64,000 bases of DNA from Cryptosporangium phraense (GCF_006912135.1 NZ_VIRS01000030.1:27872-91871); one strand, 5' to 3'; positions 24,729 through 33,712 are shown, counted from the first letter of the stretch. Numbers and translations are program-made. The notes: generated by a model not told the origin, from the letters alone.

Positions 24729-26982
24729 TGTTCTCGGCGGTCTGCGGGCGGCTGATGAAGTAGCCCTGGGCGGTGTCGCAGCCCCAGTCGCGCAGCATCG
24801 CCAGCGCTCCGGCGTTCTCCACGCCCTCGGCCACGACCGCCATGCCGAGCGCGTGCGCGAGCTGGATGCTCGACCGGACGATCACCGACGACCGCTCCTC
24901 GGTCTCCAGGTGCATCACGAACCGCCGGTCGAGCTTGAGCTCTCCGGCGACCAGCAACCGGTGCAGGTGGGCGAGCGTCGAGTGGTCGGTCCCGTAGTCG
25001 TCGATCGAGACCTTGATGCCGACGTGGTGGAGCTCGCGGACCGTGCGGTGGGCGGGTTCGGAGTTCTCCATCGCGGTGGTCTCGGTGATCTCCAACGTGA
25101 GCGCATCGGCCGGGAGGCCCCGCTCGCGCAGTGTTCCGATGACCAGGTCGGTGAAGCCGTTCGACTCGAGGTCGTCGGCGGACACGTTGACCGCGACGCT
25201 GAGTTTCAGACCGGCCCGGCGCCAGGCCGCGCACTGGTCCATGGCCTGGGTGAGGACGTTGCGGGTGAGCGTCGTCATGAGGCCGGTCTCGTCGACGATC
25301 GGCAGGAACGTGTCCGGATAGAGCAGGCCGTCGACCGGGTGCTGCCACCGGACCAGGGCCTCGACCGCGCCGACGGCGTCGGTGTGCAGGTCGAGTTTGG
25401 GCTGGTAGTGCAGCACCATGGCCGGCCCGGCGACGTCCCGGCGGAGGTCCTGGGCGAGCTGCAGGTGGACGCGGGCGGCCTCGTCGTCGCGCTCGCGGTA
25501 GAACGCGTGGCCGCCGCCGGCCCGCTTGGCGCAGTACATCGCGATGTCGGCGTGGCGCAGCAGTGCGTCGGCGGTGAGGCCGTCCCCGGCCGCGATCCCG
25601 ATGCTGACGTCGATCTCGATCGGCACGCCCTCGACGTCGAACGGGCGGGATAGCGTGCCCCGGATCCGCTCGGCCAGCCCGGCCAGCGCGCCGGGCTCGG
25701 TGCCCTCGGCCGTGCGGACGATGACGAACTCGTCGCCGCCGAGCCGGGCCAGCAGGTCGGTGCCGGCGACGACCTCGCGCAGCCGGCCCGCGGCCCGGCG
25801 CAGCAGCTCGTCGCCGGCCTGGTGTCCGAACGAGTCGTTGACCTGCTTGAACCGGTCGAGGTCGAGGAGCAGCCCGGCGACCGTCCGGTGGCCCGGATCG
25901 TCGAAGAACTCGGTGAACCCGCGACGGTTGGCCAGGCCGGTCAGCGGGTCGCGCCGGGCTTCGGAGTACCGGGTGGTGCCGATCGCCCGCAGCTCGCGGT
26001 GCGCGACCAGGAACCGGATCAGCACGAGAACGAGCGTCACGCCGGCCAGCGTCACCGAGGGCAGCGAGAGGTGGACCCGGGCCGCGGCCAGGAGCACGAC
26101 GAGCGCGCCGGTCGCGCAGAACCCGGCCAGCCCGACGCGCCCCGCGGTCGTCCGGTCGCCGGAGGCCTGCTTGCCGGAGGCCCGGTCGCCGGAGGCCCGG
26201 TCGCCGGAGGCCCGGTCGCCGGAGGCCTCGTCGCCGGAGGTGGCGGGGCCGGAGGCGGAGGGTCCGGACGGCAGCCAGGACGCGACCCCGACGAGGGCGA
26301 CGGCCAGCCCGTAGCCGACGTCGACCCAGGTCCCGGGCTCGTAGGCGCCGTACCGGACGTAACCGGTGTCGGCGATCGTGAGCGTGGCGATGCCGGCCGT
26401 GAACGCGATCAGGTCCCGGCGTCCGCGCCAGGTCCCCAGGGCGAACTGGCAGATCAGGACGCCGGCCAGCAGGGCGTCGGCCAGGGGGTAGGCCAGCGCG
26501 ATCGCGGACGCGAACGTGGTGCCGGGGCCGCCGGCGCCGCCGCGGGCGGCCAACAGGTCGACGACGACGGTCGAGAACAGCGCGGCCGCGCCGACGCCGG
26601 CCACCGCGCCGTCGAGCAGCGCGACTCCACCGGCCGACCGGACCCGCAGGAACCCGACGATCGACAGGCCGACGAACGGGTACCCGCCCAGCCAGCCGAT
26701 GTCGGCGGCCGAGGGGAACGGCAGCGTGGAGCCGTCCGCCGTGAGGATCCCGCTGGTGATCGAGCCGCCGATGAAGCAGCTGAGCCCGAGCGCGGCCCAG
26801 CCCCAGGCCCACTCCCGGGTCCGGACCGCACGCAGCGCGAGGAGGAGCGCGGTCGTGACGTAGGCGCCGAGCGGGACGGCGTCCGAGGTGCCGTCGGGCA
26901 GCCTCGTCTCCAGCGCCGGTGCGCAGGCCAGCACGATCAGCCCGGCCACCAGAACCAGGTGCACCCCTCGGAGCGCGCGCAC
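24628..26982 (-). CDS. Membrane-bound diguanylate cyclase/phosphodiesterase (GGDEF-EAL)
   Basis: A c-di-GMP turnover protein of about 784 residues. About eight to ten hydrophobic helices occupy the first 330 residues as a putative membrane sensor. Repeated SGDRA pentapeptides lie in the loop before the last helix. The GGDEF domain has an intact LARLGGDEFVIV and no clear RxxD inhibitory site. The EAL domain keeps VEALVRWQHP, NVSADDLESNG, EITETTAM, DDYGTDHS, KLDRRFV and AEGVEN, so both activities look possible. The GTG start at 26982 is tentative; the frame continues upstream into the TetR gene. The 28-residue Pro/Ser tail overlaps the dioxygenase gene. Confidence 0.85.
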   Translation of the reverse strand: MRALRGVHLVLVAGLIVLACAPALETRLPDGTSDAVPLGAYVTTALLLALRAVRTREWAWGWAALGLSCFIGGSITSGILTADGSTLPFPSAADIGWLGGYPFVGLSIVGFLRVRSAGGVALLDGAVAGVGAAALFSTVVVDLLAARGGAGGPGTTFASAIALAYPLADALLAGVLICQFALGTWRGRRDLIAFTAGIATLTIADTGYVRYGAYEPGTWVDVGYGLAVALVGVASWLPSGPSASGPATSGDEASGDRASGDRASGDRASGKQASGDRTTAGRVGLAGFCATGALVVLLAAARVHLSLPSVTLAGVTLVLVLIRFLVAHRELRAIGTTRYSEARRDPLTGLANRRGFTEFFDDPGHRTVAGLLLDLDRFKQVNDSFGHQAGDELLRRAAGRLREVVAGTDLLARLGGDEFVIVRTAEGTEPGALAGLAERIRGTLSRPFDVEGVPIEIDVSIGIAAGDGLTADALLRHADIAMYCAKRAGGGHAFYRERDDEAARVHLQLAQDLRRDVAGPAMVLHYQPKLDLHTDAVGAVEALVRWQHPVDGLLYPDTFLPIVDETGLMTTLTRNVLTQAMDQCAAWRRAGLKLSVAVNVSADDLESNGFTDLVIGTLRERGLPADALTLEITETTAMENSEPAHRTVRELHHVGIKVSIDDYGTDHSTLAHLHRLLVAGELKLDRRFVMHLETEERSSVIVRSSIQLAHALGMAVVAEGVENAGALAMLRDWGCDTAQGYFISRPQTAENITEWLVASRGYGTTRSSSAPTPAPSPAPPPSRR
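26161..26235. repeat. 15-base tandem repeat within the GGDEF-EAL gene
   Basis: Five consecutive 15-base units. Three are identical (GGAGGCCCGGTCGCC at 26176-26220) and the outer two are diverged. They encode SGDRA-type pentapeptides in the sensor region. Confidence 0.85.
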
Positions 26983-27076
26983 GGCGCGCGTCCCGGCCTG
27001 CCCCGTGGTGCCGATCTCGCCCCCGCTCGCCGACTCCTCGTCGGCCAGATCGGCAGGGGCGGCGGCGACTTGACCG

Positions 27077-27697
27077 CTACGGGTAGTCGGCCAGGCCCGC
27101 CGCGAGCTGGTCGTAGATGCGGTTGACCTGGGGCCGGAGCCACTCGGCCAGGCGGGCCGGGTCGGCGCCCTCGCGCAGGCGTGACCCACCGGCCCGGCGG
27201 ATCGACCGCTCGGCGCCGAGCAGCGCGGCCGCGATCGCCCAGGGCAGCGGATCGTCGGGGTCGACGCCGGCGTCGGCCGCCAGCTCGCCCGCGAGCACCT
27301 CGAGGTAGTGGTTGCGCAGCTGGTGCCAGCGCCGGGCCAGCACCGGCGACTGCTCGATCAGCGTGAAGACCCGGCCGCGCTGGGTGCCGGGACCGGCGTC
27401 CGCCAGTTGATCGCAGTAGGCGAGCGCGGACGCGCGGAAGGAATCCAGGACGCTCGTGCCGGCCGGCCGGTGGCGGACCGCGGCGATCAGCTCGTTCTCG
27501 CGCTCGTCGAAGCGGCTGAAGACCAGGTCTTCCTTGGCCGGGAAGTAGTTGAAGACGGTCTTCTTGGAGACGCCGGCCGCCTCGGCGACCTCCTCGACCG
27601 TGACGTCCTCGAAGCCGCGCTCGGCGAACAGGTCGCTCGCGGCGGACAGGATGTCGTGCCGTACCTGCAGTTTCTTGAGTTCCCGCAGCCCAGCCAT
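27077..27697 (-). CDS. TetR-family regulator of the adjacent ABC exporter
   Basis: A 206-residue regulator. The N-terminal helix-turn-helix is typical (SAASDLFAERGFEDVTVEEVAEAAGVSKKTVFNYFPAKEDLV-type). The C-terminal ligand domain is helical and related to the TetR_C group of drug regulators. It diverges from the DrrAB-like exporter genes, and the 73-base gap contains an inverted repeat and a direct repeat, so it probably represses the exporter until a drug binds. Its stop lies close to the start region of the downstream GGDEF-EAL gene on the same strand. Confidence 0.9.
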   Translation of the reverse strand: MAGLRELKKLQVRHDILSAASDLFAERGFEDVTVEEVAEAAGVSKKTVFNYFPAKEDLVFSRFDERENELIAAVRHRPAGTSVLDSFRASALAYCDQLADAGPGTQRGRVFTLIEQSPVLARRWHQLRNHYLEVLAGELAADAGVDPDDPLPWAIAAALLGAERSIRRAGGSRLREGADPARLAEWLRPQVNRIYDQLAAGLADYP

Positions 27698-27714
27698 GGT
27701 GCCCAGACTACCGC

Positions 27715-27754
27715 TTGACTTCTCTCGGTAGAAGTTTACGCTCGGTGTAAGTTT
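27715..27754. promoter_or_regulatory. Divergent promoter/operator region, TetR and ABC exporter
   Basis: A TTGACT -35-like element (27715-27720) overlaps a perfect inverted repeat ACTTCT-CTCGGT-AGAAGT (27718-27735). A 14-base direct repeat with two differences (CTCGGTAGAAGTTT and CTCGGTGTAAGTTT, 27724-27737 and 27741-27754) is spaced 17 bases start to start. These are candidate TetR sites in front of the exporter. Confidence 0.5.
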
Positions 27755-27770
27755 CCCCGGGAGGTACGGC

Positions 27771-28751
27771 ATGGAGCAGGCGGTCGAGGCGGTCGGGCTG
27801 GAGAAGCGGTACGGCGAGTTCGAGGCCGTCCGGGGCATCGACTTGACCGTGCGCACCGGCGAGATCTTCGGATTTCTCGGCCCGAACGGGGCCGGGAAGT
27901 CGACGACGATCAGCATGCTGTGCACGCTGATCCGTCCGACCGGCGGCTCGGCCCGGGTGGCGGGCTTCGACGTCACGACCCAGCGGGATGCGGTGCGCCG
28001 CCACATCGGGCTGGTGTTCCAGGACACGACGCTCGACACGTACCTGTCGGCGGAGCGGAACCTGCGGCTGCACGCGGAGCTCTACGGCGTGCCGCGGGGG
28101 CTGCTCGACGACCGGCTGCGGTCGGTGCTGGAGATGGTCGGGCTGTGGGACCGGCGCTCGCACAAGGTGCGGACGTTCTCCGGCGGCATGAAGCGCCGGC
28201 TGGAGATCGCCCGGGGCCTGTTGCACTCGCCCCGCGTGCTGTTCCTCGACGAGCCGACGGTCGGGCTCGACCCGCAGACCCGCAGCTCGATCTGGCGGTA
28301 CATCCGCGAGCTCAAGGAGGCCGAGGACATCACGATCTTCCTCACCACGCACTACATGGACGAGGCCGAGTACTGCGACCGGATCGCGATCATGGATTCG
28401 GGGCAGATCATCGCGCTGGACACCCCGGAGGCGTTGAAGGCCGGAGTCGGGCTCGACCGGGTACGGATCGAGACCGACGATCACCCGGCCGCGATAGCGG
28501 CCCTTTCCTCGCTTTTCGGAGTGACGGCCACGGTGTCGGAGGGTGCGGTGACGTTCGGCGTGCCCAACGGGGAGCATTTCGTGCCCCGGCTGTTCGCCGA
28601 GTTCCCGCTGCCGATCCGCGCGGTGAACGTGGCCCGGCCGAGCCTCGACGACGTCTTTCTGTCGTACACCGGGTCGACGATCCGGGATGCCGAGGCGTCC
28701 TCGGCGGAGAAGTTCCGATCCAGTGCCTTCGTTCGGATGGGGCGGCGATGA
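27771..28751 (+). CDS. ABC transporter ATP-binding protein, DrrA/daunorubicin-resistance type
   Basis: A 326-residue ATPase subunit of an ABC-2 exporter. Walker A is GPNGAGKST (about residues 40-48), the Q-loop region is LVFQDTTLDTY, the signature is FSGGMKRRLEIARGL, Walker B is VLFLDEPTVGLD and the switch histidine lies in LTTHYMDEAEYC. The C-terminal 90 residues are the DrrA-type extension. The stop overlaps the permease ATG (ATGA). The likely substrate is a hydrophobic drug or secondary metabolite, inferred from the family and the TetR neighbour. Confidence 0.92.
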   Translation: MEQAVEAVGLEKRYGEFEAVRGIDLTVRTGEIFGFLGPNGAGKSTTISMLCTLIRPTGGSARVAGFDVTTQRDAVRRHIGLVFQDTTLDTYLSAERNLRLHAELYGVPRGLLDDRLRSVLEMVGLWDRRSHKVRTFSGGMKRRLEIARGLLHSPRVLFLDEPTVGLDPQTRSSIWRYIRELKEAEDITIFLTTHYMDEAEYCDRIAIMDSGQIIALDTPEALKAGVGLDRVRIETDDHPAAIAALSSLFGVTATVSEGAVTFGVPNGEHFVPRLFAEFPLPIRAVNVARPSLDDVFLSYTGSTIRDAEASSAEKFRSSAFVRMGRR

Positions 28752-29608
28752 CTGCTGTTGCTTCGCCGGTGGCGGTCCGGGTTCCCTCGCGGTCGGCCCG
28801 CGGTGAGCTGCGGGCGATCAAGATCGTCTGGCAGCGGGAGATCATCCGGTTCTCCAGCGACCGGCTGCGGATCGCGACGTCGCTGATCCAGCCGATCCTG
28901 TTCCTGTTCGTGCTCGGCTCGGGCCTGTCCCGGCTGACCGGCGGCAGCACCCAGGGCGTCGACCTGCGGACGTTCATCTTCCCCGGCATCCTGGCGATGT
29001 CGGTGATGTTCACGGCGATGTTCTCGGCCGCGTCGATCGTCTGGGACCGGGAGTTCGGGTTCCTGCGCGAGATGCTGGTCGCGCCGGTGCGGCGCAGCTC
29101 GATCGTGATCGGGAAGTGTCTGGGCGGGGCGACGGTGGCCGGGTTCCAGGGCCTGGTCGTGCTGGCGCTGGCCGGGTTCGTCGGCGTGCCCTACACGCTC
29201 TCGCTGCTCGTGCCGGTGTTCGCGCTGCAACTCCTGCTGGCGTTCGCGATCACCGCGTTCGGCGTGATGATGTCGGCCCGGGTCAACCAGATGCAGTCGT
29301 TCATGGCGCTGACCCAGATGCTGATCATGCCGCTGTTCTTCCTGTCCGGGGCCCTGTTCCCGGTGTCCGGGCTGCCGCGCTGGCTCACGGTCCTGAACCG
29401 GATCGACCCGCTGACCTACGCGGTCGACCCGATGCGCCGGGTCGTGTTCGACCACCTCCACCTGCCCGCGGCCGCCGTGGCGCGGCTCGACCCGGGGGTG
29501 ACGTGGGGCGGCTGGCACGTGCCGGGCTGGCTCGAGGCGCTCGTCGTGTTGGTACTTGGTGTGATCTTTCTGGGCGTCGCGATAGCGGAGTTCAACCAGC
29601 CTGAGTGA
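28748..29608 (+). CDS. ABC-2 type permease, DrrB-like
   Basis: A 286-residue membrane subunit paired with the upstream ATPase. A cytoplasmic N-terminus (about 30 residues, with the coupling sequence IVWQREIIRF) precedes six hydrophobic helices. The family motif LFFLSGALFPVSGLPRWLTVLNRIDPLTYAVDPMR is complete. ATG 28748 overlaps the ATPase stop by 4 bases. Together they should form an efflux pump under control of the divergent TetR gene. Confidence 0.92.
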   Translation: MTAVASPVAVRVPSRSARGELRAIKIVWQREIIRFSSDRLRIATSLIQPILFLFVLGSGLSRLTGGSTQGVDLRTFIFPGILAMSVMFTAMFSAASIVWDREFGFLREMLVAPVRRSSIVIGKCLGGATVAGFQGLVVLALAGFVGVPYTLSLLVPVFALQLLLAFAITAFGVMMSARVNQMQSFMALTQMLIMPLFFLSGALFPVSGLPRWLTVLNRIDPLTYAVDPMRRVVFDHLHLPAAAVARLDPGVTWGGWHVPGWLEALVVLVLGVIFLGVAIAEFNQPE

Positions 29609-29688
29609 ACGCTGACAGCGTCTCCGGGTTCGCTCCCGGTGCTGCCAGGATGCTCGTCGTTTCCGCTGGTGGCGGGCACGTTCGAGGC

Positions 29689-29901
29689 ATGCGATGGGGA
29701 TTGGCCGCGGTCGTGCTGGCCGGCGGATTCGGGTTGGCCTACGTGGCCTGGGGATTGATCGACAACGTGGCGGTGGCGTCCACGCTGGTGTTCCTGGCGC
29801 TGATCTGTGCGTGCATGATCGTCGCGCTCTGGGGCGGTGACGAGTCGGTGTCTCGGACGACGCCGGACCGGCGAGGAGGAAGATCGGTGCCTCGACGGTA
29901 A
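29689..29901 (+). CDS. Small two-helix membrane protein, unknown
   Basis: A 70-residue protein with two hydrophobic helices (residues 3-21 and 27-50: GLAAVVLAGGFGLAYVAWGL and ASTLVFLALICACMIVALWG) and an Arg-rich end. Starts at GTG 29605 (overlapping the permease stop) or ATG 29650 are also in frame; ATG 29689 was chosen because it begins directly before the first helix. It may be the last gene of the exporter transcript. No family recognised. Confidence 0.5.
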   Translation: MRWGLAAVVLAGGFGLAYVAWGLIDNVAVASTLVFLALICACMIVALWGGDESVSRTTPDRRGGRSVPRR

Positions 29902-29903
29902 GC

Positions 29904-31073
29904 TCAGGCGGCGATTCGGTGGACCTGAGCTATGTCCTCGACCCGGGCGCGCAGATTGGCGATCCGACGTTGGCGGAATTCGCACTCAAACGCGGTGTCC
30001 AATTCCGCTGCTGGTACGAGAGCGTCGTCGCAGGCCTTCCGGGCCGCCTGCACTCGAGAGCGGATTTCGTCAGGCAACCTGGCCGGAAATGCCGCTGGAT
30101 CGATGTGCGGCGGCCGGCAGAAGTAGTCCTCGTCCGTTGGCATACCTGCTGCGTACCTTAGGGCGGCGAGTCGGATGCTCACGATCGTGTGGGCCCAGCG
30201 GTGACGGTCCTCTATCCTGTCCCGTCGACGTTCCGGCAGGTCGTTGAGCCGATGGTTCGCCGGATGTCCGGGGTTGGCCGGATCGCCGAGACTCGGATCC
30301 ATTCCGAGCGACGCAACGGCATAGCGGATAACCGCACTATCGTCGGTACGTACCTGCGCGCCGCGGCTCTCTTTATCGAATGCGGCAAGGAACGTACGAG
30401 CATCGTCTATGTTTCGGTCACGAAGCGCGACGGCCAACCGCCTGCCGGCACGATGCCGACGTGCGGTGGCATCCCAATACGGCTCATCGATTCGTTCGAT
30501 CCACAGCAGTGCCTCGTCTCGCAGGTCGAGCCAGACAGCGATTTGAGCACAGTCAGAGGCAATCCAGGCCGGTCCGATTGATAGACTGTCCGATTTGTCT
30601 GCTCGGGAGTATGCGATTTGCAGCCGGTCGTATGCGTCGGCAAACCTTCCTTGGGCGGCGAGTAGTTTCCCTTCCTCGTAGACGAAATCGGGGCCGCCGG
30701 GTCGGAGGGCGGAATAAGAGTCTCTGAACCGGGCGAAGGACTCGCGGATCTGCCGCATCCCCGGCGGGCTCACCTCGATGTAGAAGATGAACTGCTGCTT
30801 GTAGGCCTCGAAGAGGTCTTGCGGATCTGTCTCTGCCGGGTCGGCGGCAAGGATCTCGAGTAGCATCGTCAACGACCGGTCCCACTCCGCTGCCATTCTC
30901 CAGTGCTTTGTTGCCGAGACCCCGAGCTGGAACGCGCGCCGGTGGTCGTTGCTATCCAAAGCGGCACGGCGAGCCTGCTCAAAGAGAAACGCTGCATCGC
31001 TTCTCCGTTCGTCGCGTAAAGCGGAGCGCGCCTGTGCAACCAGTGCCTCGATATTGGCGCGTGCGGACGTCAT
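29904..31073 (-). CDS. Helical-repeat (TPR-like) protein coupled to the Hsp90-TIR-like gene
   Basis: A 389-residue soluble protein with no membrane segment or signal peptide. The first 220 residues are regular helix pairs with TPR-like Ala/Leu spacing (ANIEALVAQARSALRDERRSDAAFLFEQARRAA-type, FEAYKQQFIFYIE, GKLLAAQGRFADAYDRLQIAY). The rest is helical with many Arg/Asp residues. Its ATG overlaps the stop of the upstream ATPase gene (ATGA), so the two are made together and probably interact. The DNA is visibly poorer in G+C than its surroundings (30 of 60 bases at 30541-30600), suggesting recent acquisition. I know no named family; a sensor or adaptor role is inferred. Confidence 0.8.
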   Translation of the reverse strand: MTSARANIEALVAQARSALRDERRSDAAFLFEQARRAALDSNDHRRAFQLGVSATKHWRMAAEWDRSLTMLLEILAADPAETDPQDLFEAYKQQFIFYIEVSPPGMRQIRESFARFRDSYSALRPGGPDFVYEEGKLLAAQGRFADAYDRLQIAYSRADKSDSLSIGPAWIASDCAQIAVWLDLRDEALLWIERIDEPYWDATARRHRAGRRLAVALRDRNIDDARTFLAAFDKESRGAQVRTDDSAVIRYAVASLGMDPSLGDPANPGHPANHRLNDLPERRRDRIEDRHRWAHTIVSIRLAALRYAAGMPTDEDYFCRPPHIDPAAFPARLPDEIRSRVQAARKACDDALVPAAELDTAFECEFRQRRIANLRARVEDIAQVHRIAA

Positions 31074-33712
31074 CGGCGGGTACGGATGCGCTTGAGGATG
31101 AGCTCGGCAACATCGCTATCGACGTCGCCGAGGACGTCGGCGACCGTATCCACGTCGGCTGAGTCCCAGTCCTCGCGGGTGGGGAACCTTGCGGCGAGCC
31201 TGGCGATCGTGGCCGGTGGCAACGTCAGGGAGGGTCCGAGCAGCACCGACAGCCGTCGGGGAGACAGGTACTGTGCCCGGTCGGGGGCGTCGAGGAGAGC
31301 CTGGACCATCGCGTGCTTGCGCATCTCGGTAGCCAGGCGCTGATCGACGGAGCCGTCGACCGGGTCGTAGTCGATGTAGATGAGGGAACGTAGGTCGGCC
31401 GGGAGCGGCGGCTCGGTGCCCGTCTTGCGCAGTAGGACGAATGGACGGTTGTGGCGGTCGGAAAACGCGGCGCCCAACTCGAACATCACATTCGGATTCG
31501 CGTCGGTCACTTCGGCGATGAACGCGTCGGCCTGACGCATGACGGTTTCGACGTTCTCGAGCACGCGGTGATCGTCGTACCGATCGTTACCGACGACCAA
31601 TTGACAGCCCCACTCGTCCTCGACGACCCGCCGGCACGCATCGATAGTAGGCCGGAATTCGTCGGCGAAAGGCGTGATCATGAAGAAGATCCGGTGCTTC
31701 ATGGGTCGGCCGCGCAACGCCCGCCGGCGCCGGTCCTCGTCTTCGATCTGCGTCTTGATCGCGTCAAGTTGACTCTGCGATTCCAGGTAGTCCAGGCTGC
31801 GGCCGATCAGGCGCTGGAACTGACTGTGGAAGATCGAGGCATCCGTGGACGTGATCAGCTCCCGATTCGCCAGAACCGCGTCGTTGTACAGAGCCAGCAT
31901 CAGCTCCTGGACGGCTGGGTCGGTGAGATTTTGTCGGGCGATCCGCTGGACCAGTGCGTTCTCGGCGTTGATGGTCAGCCGCAGCGCCTCGGCTGCAGTG
32001 CGGCGAGCCAGTTCGTCGGCCATCTGACGGACGTCGTCGGGCTGATTCGGGTCCAGCCGCAGTTCCTGCGCGCGCCGCTGAGCGTAAGACCGATGATCGG
32101 AGCGGATGACCGCGGTGATGGTCGCTGGCTGAAAGCGGCGTGCCTCGGTGCGAATCTGACCCCCAAAAGCCGTCCGCACGGTCAGCGACATCATCTCGGC
32201 CAGCCGCTGCACCGCGGCGTCGGTCTCTCCGAGCCGACGGAAGACAGCGGGATCGTCTTCGCGGTCGACGTGCACCAGGGTGAGGTCGCGATCCGGCAGG
32301 CGGGTGTACGCCTCCAGCAGCTCCGATTCGAACGGACCCGAAGCGTCGACGACGACGCTTCCGGCCGCGTCGGCGATCTCGAAGTACTGCGACGCCGTGC
32401 TGGGTGTGGTGAAGCACGGCAGCCGAGTGGGTTCGCCGGTCCGGGCGGGCACCTGGGCAATGATCTCTGGTAGGGAGCGGAGTTCGCCCGGCGTATCGAT
32501 CCCGGGTAGTTCGAGGATTTCGTCGGCACCGACCGAGGACTGTGCCGCGTCCAGGCGAGGGAGCGGTGCCGGTCGACTCCATGCGCCCTTGTTCGTGCGC
32601 CAGAGGAGTAGGTCGGCGAACCGTCGGAAGAACTCGTCGTAGTAGAAGCAGGCCGCGGTGAAGCCGAGCCGATGGAAGCGGGCAATGTCTACAAAACGCG
32701 CGTTGTCGTCTTCACGAAGTTGCTCGAGGTGGGCGATGATCACGTCACCCAGTGCCTCGCTGACCCGCGCAGCGGCATCGTCCCGAAGGAAGTTGTCGCG
32801 GGCGGCGGTCGGGGTCAGGTCCGGCGTGTTGATGATGCCGTTCACGAATCGGGCCCAGCGTGGCAGGATGTCGGCCGCGGCGTTGTCGCAGAGGAACATG
32901 CGGTTTTGATAGACCCGGGCGACCCGCGGCTGGTCGACGCTGACCAGTCGTGTCCGACTGATGTAGAGCACGCCGTCGATGTGCACGTCACCGCGTACCC
33001 GAACCGGTATCGCTTCCAGCACCGAGTCGCTCATCGTCCGGCTCAGGTAGGCGTAGTTGCCGATCCACAGCTCTTGGGGCGACAGTCCGGTCTTCTCCCA
33101 CGGCATGTGCATGGTGTTTTCGGGATCGGCGCTGCCGTTGAGGTAGATCGGGATCTGCAGCATGTCCGCATACTTGCGGATCAGCTCGCGAACCTCGGTC
33201 TCCTGGATCAGCCCCCGATCGGACACGTCCCGCAGCCGGACGGTGACCGACGTCCCGACGGCTGGCACCTCGCACTCGCTGATCCGGTACTGCTTGCTGC
33301 CGTCGTTCTCCCAGAGCCAGCCCGCTGATTCGCCGTCCTTGCGTGTGCGCACCTGAACGCTCGCCGCGACCACGAACGCCGACAGAAAGCCGATCCCGAA
33401 CTGTCCGATCAGGCCTTCCGTCTCGTCACGTTCGAGCCGGGTCAGGCTCTTGCCGATGTTAGAGAGGTATTCGACGAGGTCGTCGTGATTCATGCCGACA
33501 CCGTTGTCGCGGACCGTAATTTCGAGATCCTGCGGTCGCGTCTCGATGTCGATACGTCCGGTACCCGAACTTCCGACCCGCCGACGGACGCCGTCGTGGG
33601 CGTTCTGGATCAGCTCTCGGATGAAGACCTTCTTTTCGCTGTAAAGATTTTGGGCAACGAGTCGGATCAGACCCTCGAAATCGAATTGCATCTCATTGAC
33701 CGATGTGTCCAT
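31070..33712 (-). CDS. HtpG/Hsp90-like GHKL ATPase fused to a TIR/deoxyribosyltransferase-like domain
   Basis: An 880-residue protein. Residues 1-190 are an Hsp90-type ATPase: RELIQNAHDG (Glu33, Asn37), DNGVGM (69-74) and GQFGIGF (103-109). Residues about 200-400 match the HtpG middle domain, including QNRMFLCDNAAADILP and the catalytic-Arg region TAARDNFL (Arg305). The usual HtpG dimerisation domain is not recognisable. A long helical section follows. From residue 671 there is a Rossmann-like domain with FFMITPFADEF and DANPNVMFELG, the signature of TIR/2'-deoxyribosyltransferase-like NAD- or nucleoside-cleaving folds, with Glu745 as the likely catalytic residue. ATG 33712 follows AGGGGG. 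It is coupled to the TPR-like gene. A stress- or phage-triggered effector is my inference. Confidence 0.85.
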   Translation of the reverse strand: MDTSVNEMQFDFEGLIRLVAQNLYSEKKVFIRELIQNAHDGVRRRVGSSGTGRIDIETRPQDLEITVRDNGVGMNHDDLVEYLSNIGKSLTRLERDETEGLIGQFGIGFLSAFVVAASVQVRTRKDGESAGWLWENDGSKQYRISECEVPAVGTSVTVRLRDVSDRGLIQETEVRELIRKYADMLQIPIYLNGSADPENTMHMPWEKTGLSPQELWIGNYAYLSRTMSDSVLEAIPVRVRGDVHIDGVLYISRTRLVSVDQPRVARVYQNRMFLCDNAAADILPRWARFVNGIINTPDLTPTAARDNFLRDDAAARVSEALGDVIIAHLEQLREDDNARFVDIARFHRLGFTAACFYYDEFFRRFADLLLWRTNKGAWSRPAPLPRLDAAQSSVGADEILELPGIDTPGELRSLPEIIAQVPARTGEPTRLPCFTTPSTASQYFEIADAAGSVVVDASGPFESELLEAYTRLPDRDLTLVHVDREDDPAVFRRLGETDAAVQRLAEMMSLTVRTAFGGQIRTEARRFQPATITAVIRSDHRSYAQRRAQELRLDPNQPDDVRQMADELARRTAAEALRLTINAENALVQRIARQNLTDPAVQELMLALYNDAVLANRELITSTDASIFHSQFQRLIGRSLDYLESQSQLDAIKTQIEDEDRRRRALRGRPMKHRIFFMITPFADEFRPTIDACRRVVEDEWGCQLVVGNDRYDDHRVLENVETVMRQADAFIAEVTDANPNVMFELGAAFSDRHNRPFVLLRKTGTEPPLPADLRSLIYIDYDPVDGSVDQRLATEMRKHAMVQALLDAPDRAQYLSPRRLSVLLGPSLTLPPATIARLAARFPTREDWDSADVDTVADVLGDVDSDVAELILKRIRTRR

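Noticed and set aside
31070..33712. Plain housekeeping chaperone HtpG
   Set aside because: The protein is longer than HtpG, lacks its C-terminal dimer domain, ends in an unrelated Rossmann-like domain and is coupled to a non-chaperone gene.
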